The position numbers and the translations under genes are program-made. A stretch of 10,887 bases of DNA from an uncultured Selenomonadaceae bacterium (GTDB lineage: Bacteria; Bacillota; Negativicutes; Selenomonadales; Selenomonadaceae). Location: positions 1 through 10,887 of the forward strand of contig CATYZV010000032.1 in NCBI GenBank assembly GCA_958415865.1, written 5' to 3'. This document shows positions 6,648-10,887 of the stretch, piece by piece. The notes below the pieces were generated by a model. The model saw only the letters and a list, made by a program, of their open reading frames with translations. It did no database searches and was not told where the DNA came from. How positions within the stretch are numbered: the first letter of the stretch is position 1; each line of letters opens with the position of its first letter.

Positions 6648-8115
6648 GGCTGTCGACCGTCCTTTCCTCGATAACGGCAATGGATGAAAGCGTCTTGTCT
6701 ATCGGGCCGATGACATTGCCGCCGCTTTGCTGCTGTAATAATACGTAGTCGATCAAATCCTGCGATATGCGTTCGCCCGGATAGATGACGGGAATTCCCG
6801 GCGGGTAAAAGGTTATCATCTCACCCACTATTTTTCCCGCACTGCCGGCAAAAGGCACGTTGTAAACAGTGCTGAAAGCTGCCTGACGCGGTGTCAGCAC
6901 CATTTCAGGTATGCCTGGCAGATGCAGCTGCAAAAGAGGGGAGGATTTTTTGCCGCGGAAATCATCGGCTAAGCCTTGCAGTGCTTTCAGCAGATGAGCA
7001 CATTCTCTTTCGGTGTCGGCATAGGAGATGATGAACAGCAGATTGTAAAAATCGGACAGCTCGCACTGAATTTTATACTTATGGCGCAGCACAGATTCAG
7101 CTTGGCTGCCTGTAATGCCGAGGCCGCGCACACTGACCGTAATCTTGGTAACATCAAGCGCGTATTTTCCCGGCGTGTCCATGTATTCTGTGCCGAAGCT
7201 CTTCAAGCCTTCGATTTCGTTTATGCTGCGGCGCAGTTTTTGAGACAGCTGTACGGCTCTGCCGATGAGTTTTTCACCGTCGGCGGCGAGCTGGCGGCGT
7301 GCCGTATCGAGCGAGGCGAGCAGCAGGTAATTGGGGCTGGTGGACTGCACTAGGCTGCACATGCGGCTGAAGCGTCCGCTGTCAATGCGATTTCCCTTCA
7401 AGTGCAGCATAGAGGTCTGCGTCATAGAACCGGTGATTTTGTGCGTGCTCTGTGCGGCGATATCCGCTCCTCCGTCGAGTGCCTGCATCGGCAGTGCATC
7501 CGAAAATTTCAGATGCGGGCCGTGTGCTTCATCGACGAGCAGCACCATATTGTGAGCGTGGACGATATCGGCGATTTTTTTTATGTCGCCGGCAACGCCG
7601 TAATAAGTCGGATAGACCATGACGAGTGCTTTTGCCGCAGGATGAGCTTCCACTGCTGCAAGGACTGCCTGTGGTGTAACGCTCATAGCGATGCCGTAGG
7701 CTTCATCTATTTCCGGCTGGATGAACACCGGCACAGCACCGGACAGCTCCAGCGCGCCCAGCACTGAGCGGTGGGCATTGCGCGGTACTAATACCTGTTC
7801 GCCGGGATTTAAGGCTGAAAGGATCATAGCGTGGATTGCTCCCGTCGTGCCGTTGATGAAAAAGCGCGTTTCATCCGCGCCGTAGAGTTCTGCTGCCAAA
7901 TCCTGCGCCTTTTTGATACAGCCCGATGCTCCGTGTATGTCGTCGAGTTCTTCCATCAGAGATACTTCCATCTTGAGACCCGTGGGAGTGATGAGCCGGC
8001 GCATTTCCTCCGGTGCGCCCTTGCCCTGCTTGTGCCCCGGTGTATGAAATGCCATCGCGCCGTCGTCAATATAATTCTGCATCGCTGTAAAAAGCGGTGT
8101 TTTTATCTGATTCAT
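6640..8115 (-). CDS. Orn/Lys/Arg decarboxylase family PLP enzyme (YaaO/SpeA-like)
   Basis: A 491-residue fold-type I PLP decarboxylase of the Orn/Lys/Arg group, of the compact Bacillus SpeA/YaaO size. It would make agmatine, cadaverine or putrescine; which one cannot be told. Seen: N-terminal MAFHTPGHKQGKG, the FINGTTGAIHAMILSA PLP-phosphate loop, VYPTYYGVAGD, LLVDEAHGPHLKF with the cofactor Asp, and the Schiff-base Lys226 in STHKITGSMTQT. The C-terminal domain ends with FYPPGIPVIYPGERI. The frame opens further upstream, but the ATG at 8115 matches the family start; GGAGG lies 12 bases before it, a slightly long spacing. It overlaps tmk by 8 bases and forms a two-gene unit with it, matching B. 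subtilis yaaO-tmk. An extended -10 promoter lies just upstream. Confidence 0.88.
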   Translation of the reverse strand: MNQIKTPLFTAMQNYIDDGAMAFHTPGHKQGKGAPEEMRRLITPTGLKMEVSLMEELDDIHGASGCIKKAQDLAAELYGADETRFFINGTTGAIHAMILSALNPGEQVLVPRNAHRSVLGALELSGAVPVFIQPEIDEAYGIAMSVTPQAVLAAVEAHPAAKALVMVYPTYYGVAGDIKKIADIVHAHNMVLLVDEAHGPHLKFSDALPMQALDGGADIAAQSTHKITGSMTQTSMLHLKGNRIDSGRFSRMCSLVQSTSPNYLLLASLDTARRQLAADGEKLIGRAVQLSQKLRRSINEIEGLKSFGTEYMDTPGKYALDVTKITVSVRGLGITGSQAESVLRHKYKIQCELSDFYNLLFIISYADTERECAHLLKALQGLADDFRGKKSSPLLQLHLPGIPEMVLTPRQAAFSTVYNVPFAGSAGKIVGEMITFYPPGIPVIYPGERISQDLIDYVLLQQQSGGNVIGPIDKTLSSIAVIEERTVDSHD

Positions 8116-8152
8116 CGGTAGATAATACCTCCAAAAATGCAAATATACCATC

Positions 8153-8161
8153 ATTATATCA
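8153..8161 (-). promoter_or_regulatory. Extended -10 promoter element for decarboxylase-tmk
   Basis: TGATATAAT on the minus strand is a perfect extended -10 (TGnTATAAT), 38 bases before the decarboxylase ATG and downstream of the pfkA terminator. The hexamer 17 bases upstream (TATTAG) is a poor -35, as expected for an extended -10 promoter. Confidence 0.6.
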
Positions 8162-8221
8162 TACTTTATCATTGACTAATAAGACGGCGATTGTTTCTTA
8201 ACGGAAATTTTATAATAAAAT

Positions 8222-8260
8222 AGAGCACGACTTTGTGCTTAATTCACAAAATCGTGCTCT
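8222..8260 (-). terminator. Strong intrinsic terminator of pfkA
   Basis: Arms 8222-8237 and 8245-8260 pair over 16 positions around a 7-base loop. The only imperfection is one position (8231/8251) that is a G-U wobble on the minus strand. On that strand the stem is followed by ATTTTATTATAAAATTT. It begins 23 bases after the pfkA stop, and the decarboxylase promoter lies beyond it, so pfkA and decarboxylase-tmk are separate units. Confidence 0.9.
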
Positions 8261-8282
8261 GCGGAAAGTTATATTAGCGATA

Positions 8283-9248
8283 TCAGTTGGACAGAACACG
8301 TGCGAGGCGTACGAGTTCAGGGTCCAGTGTTTTGTTGTTGTTTACGGAATCAAACAAATCGATTGCGACTACTTTGCCGTCGTGGAAGCCGAATACGATA
8401 TTGGACTGACCGCTGATTACAGCCAGAGCAGCCTGTTCACCGAGCATGCTGGCTTTTACACGGTCGTCAGCTGTAGGCGAACCGCCGCGCTGTACGTGGC
8501 CGAGTACTGTTACACGCGTGTCGATGCCGGTCTTTTCGCCGATGACTTTGCCGATATCGACAGCACTGCCGACACCTTCTGCTACTACGACGATGCTGTA
8601 GCGGCGGCCTCTGTCGTAGGATTCTTTTAATTCGTTGCAGATCTTGTCAATGTCGAATTTTACTTCAGGCACGAGCACGTATTCTGCGCCGCCTGCGATG
8701 CCTGCCATCATAGCGAGCCAGCCGCATTTGCGGCCCATTACTTCCAGTACGACGATGCGGCGGTGAGCTGAAGCCGTATCGCGCAGTTTATTTATAGCAT
8801 CCAAGATGGTGTTGAGTGCCGTGTCTGCACCGATGGTGTAGTCAGAGCCCCATACGTCGTTGTCGATGGTGCCGGGCAGGCCGACGATAGGCATATTGCC
8901 GAGCTTGCTCAAGAGAGCACCGCCGGTGAGGCTGCCGTCGCCGCCGATGATTACAAGGCCTTCAATGCCGTGGCTCTGGAGGATTTCCAGTGCCTTTTTG
9001 CGGTATTCTTCCTGCTTGAATTCAGGGCAGCGTGCCGTTCCGAGGAACGTGCCGCCGCGCTGAATGATATCGCTTACGCTCTGAGAAGTGAGTTCGACGA
9101 TGCGGTTTTCGAGCATGCCTTTGTATCCGTCATAGATGCCGAATACCTTTACGCCTTCGGATAAAGCTGTACGGACTACTGCACGTGCAGCTGCGTTCAT
9201 TCCCGGGCTGTCCCCGCCGCTGGTCATGATCGCAATGGATTTTAACAT
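8283..9248 (-). CDS. pfkA: ATP-dependent 6-phosphofructokinase
   Basis: A 321-residue PfkA that phosphorylates fructose-6-phosphate to fructose-1,6-bisphosphate, the committed step of glycolysis. Seen: N-terminal TSGGDSPGMNAA (9-20), GTFLGTAR with Arg73 for ATP, GGDGS at 102-106, PGTIDND at 125-131 with the catalytic Asp129, EVMGRKCGWLA for the substrate phosphate, VAEGVG, and LGHVQRGGSPTADDR. Gly105 and Gly126 occupy the two positions that are Asp and Lys in pyrophosphate-dependent enzymes, so this is the ATP type. Length is standard. The ATG at 9248 has AGGGG 9 bases upstream. It stands alone, 190 bases from the upstream CNNM-type gene, with a strong terminator downstream. No pyruvate kinase gene follows in this window, unlike the pfkA-pyk pair of many Firmicutes. 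Confidence 0.97.
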   Translation of the reverse strand: MLKSIAIMTSGGDSPGMNAAARAVVRTALSEGVKVFGIYDGYKGMLENRIVELTSQSVSDIIQRGGTFLGTARCPEFKQEEYRKKALEILQSHGIEGLVIIGGDGSLTGGALLSKLGNMPIVGLPGTIDNDVWGSDYTIGADTALNTILDAINKLRDTASAHRRIVVLEVMGRKCGWLAMMAGIAGGAEYVLVPEVKFDIDKICNELKESYDRGRRYSIVVVAEGVGSAVDIGKVIGEKTGIDTRVTVLGHVQRGGSPTADDRVKASMLGEQAALAVISGQSNIVFGFHDGKVVAIDLFDSVNNNKTLDPELVRLARVLSN

Positions 9249-9274
9249 ATCAAATTACCCCTTTTCTTTAGATA

Positions 9275-9300
9275 GAAGATGTGTATCGTAAATAATCTTC
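9275..9300. repeat. Short inverted repeat in the pfkA leader, possible operator
   Basis: GAAGAT (9275-9280) and its complement ATCTTC (9295-9300) are separated by 14 AT-rich bases, 27 bases before the pfkA ATG. The remaining gap up to the CNNM gene is AT-rich and shows no well-spaced -35/-10 pair. The repeat could be a regulator site or mRNA hairpin, but its arms are only 6 bases and chance is possible. Confidence 0.25.
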
Positions 9301-9355
9301 ATATCTTATATATAATTTTCCCATACATCCCATTTATATTTTATATCGTAATCGC

Positions 9356-9380
9356 AAAAAACGCTAGTAAAATGCGCGTT
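9356..9380 (-). terminator. Weak possible terminator after the CNNM-type gene
   Basis: On the minus strand AACGC (9376-9380) pairs with GCGTT (9360-9364) across an 11-base loop and runs into TTTTTT, about 60 bases past the stop of the CNNM gene. The stem is only 5 base pairs. A second, 6-bp GC-rich hairpin (9434-9450) spans the stop codon itself but has no U-tract. Termination here is therefore only tentative. Confidence 0.3.
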
Positions 9381-9439
9381 AATATCGCAAAAGTATGTTT
9401 TATGCTGCACGATTTTTTGATACAGCAAGTATTATGCCG

Positions 9440-10756
9440 TCAGCCGGCATTGGGCAGCGGATGATTCAGCTTGATCAGCACGCGGGTGATGCGGACTCTG
9501 TCCACTTCTTCGACGAAGAAGTCATCATCGCCGAACGAGGCCTTCTGTCCGACCTTAGGCGGTGTATCCACCTGAGTAGAGAGCCAGCCGCCGATCGTAT
9601 CTATATTTTCCTGTTCGATATTCGTGCCGAATTTTTCATTGAGATCATCGAGCAGCATCTTGGCATCGACGGAGTAGAGCCTGTCAGAACGCTTTTCGAC
9701 CAGCGGGCGTTCTTCGTCAAATTCATCCTGGATTTCGCCGACGATTTCTTCCATGATATCTTCGAGCGTTACCATGCCGGCTGTGCCGCCGTATTCATCG
9801 ACGACGATTACCAGCTGAAGTTTTTTGCCCTGCATGAGCTTTAAGAGATTGCGCACTGACATGGATTCAGGCACAACCGTTACTTCGCGCAGCAGCTTGC
9901 GTATATCGACAGGCTTTTTGCTGTACAGAGATTTGAGCAGGTCTTTTATATGGAGAAAGCCGATGATATTATCCTTGTCTTCGATGCAGACAGGATAGCG
10001 CGTCATCTGTTCTTCCAGTGCAGTCTTTACATTTTCATCGAAGGAATCTTCGAGGTATAAGCAGATCATATCCGTTCGGGGAATCATGATTTCGCGCACC
10101 GTCAGATCGGATAAATCGAATACATTGTCGACAAAGGTCATTTCCGTGGTGTCGATATAGCCATGCTTGTGGCTTTCTTCCATCAACAGGCGGATTTCTT
10201 CTTCACTGTGCGCTTCTTCAGCTTCACTGCTGGGGTCGAAGCCGAGTTTTGATACGATCCAGTTGGCAAGATGATTCAATACCCATACGGCAGGCCACAT
10301 TATTCTGTGGAAAATCAGCATCGGCAGCGAGATATTTAGCACCACGGCTTCATGCTTTTGAATAGCCATAGATTTAGGTGCAAGTTCACCGAGCACGATG
10401 TGCATAGCAGTGATGATGGAGAAGCCGACGACTACCGCGATGGAGTGCGACAGATCCGGACCTATGCCGAAAAACGACGTTATCGGCATCAGCATCATAG
10501 CTACAGTAGGCTCACCGACCCAGCCTAATCCCAGAGAAGCCAGCGTTATGCCCAGCTGCGTTACAGACAGAGACGCATCGAGATGATCGGTCAGACGCTT
10601 GGCGTACTTTGCCTTGCTGTTGCCTTCCTGAATCAGCGTTTCAAGGCGCGAAGTACGGATTTTGACGATGGAGAACTCAGCAGCGACGAAAAAGCCGTTC
10701 ATTGCTACTAGCAGCAGAACAAGAATTAATTTTAACAGAATCTCAAGTGGATCCAA
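9440..10756 (-). CDS. CNNM/CorC-family membrane protein (DUF21-CBS-CorC_HlyC)
   Basis: A 438-residue inner-membrane protein of the CNNM/CorC/HlyC family, often called hemolysin C-like; characterised members act in Mg2+ or other cation efflux. Seen: a DUF21 membrane domain (about 1-195) with hydrophobic segments near 4-25, 65-90, 105-130 and 140-168, the NGFFVAAEF signature, GELAPKSMAIQ, and an acidic stretch EAEEAHSEEEIRLLMEE. A CBS pair follows, from about REIMIPRTDM to VVDEYGGTAGMVTLEDIMEEIVGEIQDE. The C-terminal CorC_HlyC domain ends near residue 430. The only usable start in this frame is TTG at 10756, preceded by a weak AGG. An in-frame ATG at 10789 with a stronger Shine-Dalgarno further upstream is cut off by TGA two codons later, so the true start is uncertain. 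It is monocistronic, with a good promoter. Confidence 0.92.
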   Translation of the reverse strand: MDPLEILLKLILVLLLVAMNGFFVAAEFSIVKIRTSRLETLIQEGNSKAKYAKRLTDHLDASLSVTQLGITLASLGLGWVGEPTVAMMLMPITSFFGIGPDLSHSIAVVVGFSIITAMHIVLGELAPKSMAIQKHEAVVLNISLPMLIFHRIMWPAVWVLNHLANWIVSKLGFDPSSEAEEAHSEEEIRLLMEESHKHGYIDTTEMTFVDNVFDLSDLTVREIMIPRTDMICLYLEDSFDENVKTALEEQMTRYPVCIEDKDNIIGFLHIKDLLKSLYSKKPVDIRKLLREVTVVPESMSVRNLLKLMQGKKLQLVIVVDEYGGTAGMVTLEDIMEEIVGEIQDEFDEERPLVEKRSDRLYSVDAKMLLDDLNEKFGTNIEQENIDTIGGWLSTQVDTPPKVGQKASFGDDDFFVEEVDRVRITRVLIKLNHPLPNAG

Positions 10757-10784
10757 CAGATCGCCTGCATGGATAATTTGTCAT
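10743..10784 (-). other. Possible 13-codon leader ORF overlapping the CNNM start
   Basis: ATG at 10784 opens a 13-codon frame (MTNYPCRRSVGST) ending at 10743, overlapping the start of the CNNM gene in another frame. Its ATG overlaps the TGA of an even shorter ATG-AGA-TGA at 10781-10789. The only strong Shine-Dalgarno nearby is 12-17 bases upstream of these ATGs. It could be a regulatory leader peptide, or nothing. Confidence 0.2.
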
Positions 10785-10798
10785 CTCATACAGGCAAT

Positions 10799-10807
10799 TC
10801 ACCTCCT
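10799..10807 (-). promoter_or_regulatory. Perfect Shine-Dalgarno in the CNNM leader
   Basis: AGGAGGTGA on the minus strand matches the 16S rRNA anti-Shine-Dalgarno over 9 bases. It lies about 42 bases before the TTG assigned to the CNNM gene, too far to serve it directly. The starts within reach are a TTG at 10797 (three codons, then stop), ATG at 10789 (two codons, then stop, in the CNNM frame) and ATG at 10784. Confidence 0.7.
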
Positions 10808-10839
10808 AATATTTTCAACAAAAAATAAACTTGAATCTA

Positions 10840-10868
10840 ATTATATAAAAACCGGAATTGTTTTGCAA
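10840..10868 (-). promoter_or_regulatory. Sigma-70-type promoter of the CNNM-family gene
   Basis: On the minus strand TTGCAA (10863-10868) and TATAAT (10840-10845) are separated by exactly 17 bases, the best-formed promoter in the window. Transcription should begin near 10833, giving a leader of about 26 bases before the Shine-Dalgarno at 10799-10807 and about 77 before the TTG at 10756. Confidence 0.8.
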
Positions 10869-10887
10869 CTTTTATAGACAGATAAAC

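Noticed and set aside
8235..8630. A 131-codon plus-strand open frame opposite pfkA.
   Set aside because: It starts inside the pfkA terminator hairpin and is antisense to invariant PfkA motifs.
9284..9351. Direct repeat TATCGTAA as a defined operator.
   Set aside because: An 8-base match within an AT-rich stretch of about 190 bases can arise by chance, so it is mentioned only as a possibility.
9395..9844. A 149-codon plus-strand open frame across the CNNM 3' end.
   Set aside because: It runs opposite the conserved CBS/CorC_HlyC coding region and has no Shine-Dalgarno or family resemblance.
1..10887. CRISPR array, insertion sequence, prophage, toxin-antitoxin, tRNA or riboswitch.
   Set aside because: No spaced repeats, transposase or integrase motifs, cloverleaf or long structured leader was seen; the window is almost fully occupied by housekeeping-type genes.

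Overview
The window looks like a chromosomal segment of a diderm Firmicute, most likely of the class Negativicutes (Selenomonas/Megasphaera/Phascolarctobacterium-like). Two observations point that way. The gene order matches the Bacillus yaaO-tmk-yaaR-holB-yaaT-yabB-rsmI (yabC) neighbourhood, which is a Firmicute signature. Next to it sits an OmpH/Skp periplasmic chaperone, which only makes sense in a cell with an outer membrane. No genus can be fixed from the sequence alone.

Layout, left to right. The only plus-strand gene is a methylmalonate-semialdehyde dehydrogenase-type CoA-acylating aldehyde dehydrogenase, cut by the left edge. It ends at a hairpin terminator shared with the convergent ompH-like gene. 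Everything from there to the right edge is on the minus strand, so it is transcribed right to left: a CNNM/CorC-type membrane protein with its own strong promoter; pfkA with a very strong terminator; an Orn/Lys/Arg decarboxylase (yaaO-like) overlapping tmk; then, after a short promoter-containing gap, yaaR-like, holB, yaaT/ricT-like and yabB/trmN-like genes closely spaced; an intrinsic terminator; rsmI; and finally the ompH-like gene with its own promoter.

Functionally this is mostly housekeeping: dTTP supply (Tmk), the replicative clamp loader (HolB), RNA maturation (RicT-like), tRNA and 16S rRNA methylation (YabB-like, RsmI), polyamine synthesis (decarboxylase), glycolysis (PfkA), ion or membrane homeostasis (CNNM protein) and outer-membrane protein chaperoning (OmpH). 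Compared with Bacillus, the yaaQ (c-di-AMP receptor), yabA and yazA genes are missing from the cluster.

I found no mobile element, CRISPR array, tRNA, rRNA or defence system, and no convincing undescribed system. The points most worth a second look are local: the strange translation-initiation region of the CNNM gene (a perfect Shine-Dalgarno followed by an in-frame ATG-AGA-TGA and overlapping mini-ORFs), a terminator wedged between yabB and rsmI, a thymidylate kinase with a doubly altered Walker A motif, a substituted active-site loop in the aldehyde dehydrogenase, and a possible lipobox in the OmpH signal peptide. There is no gene-free stretch longer than about 190 bases.
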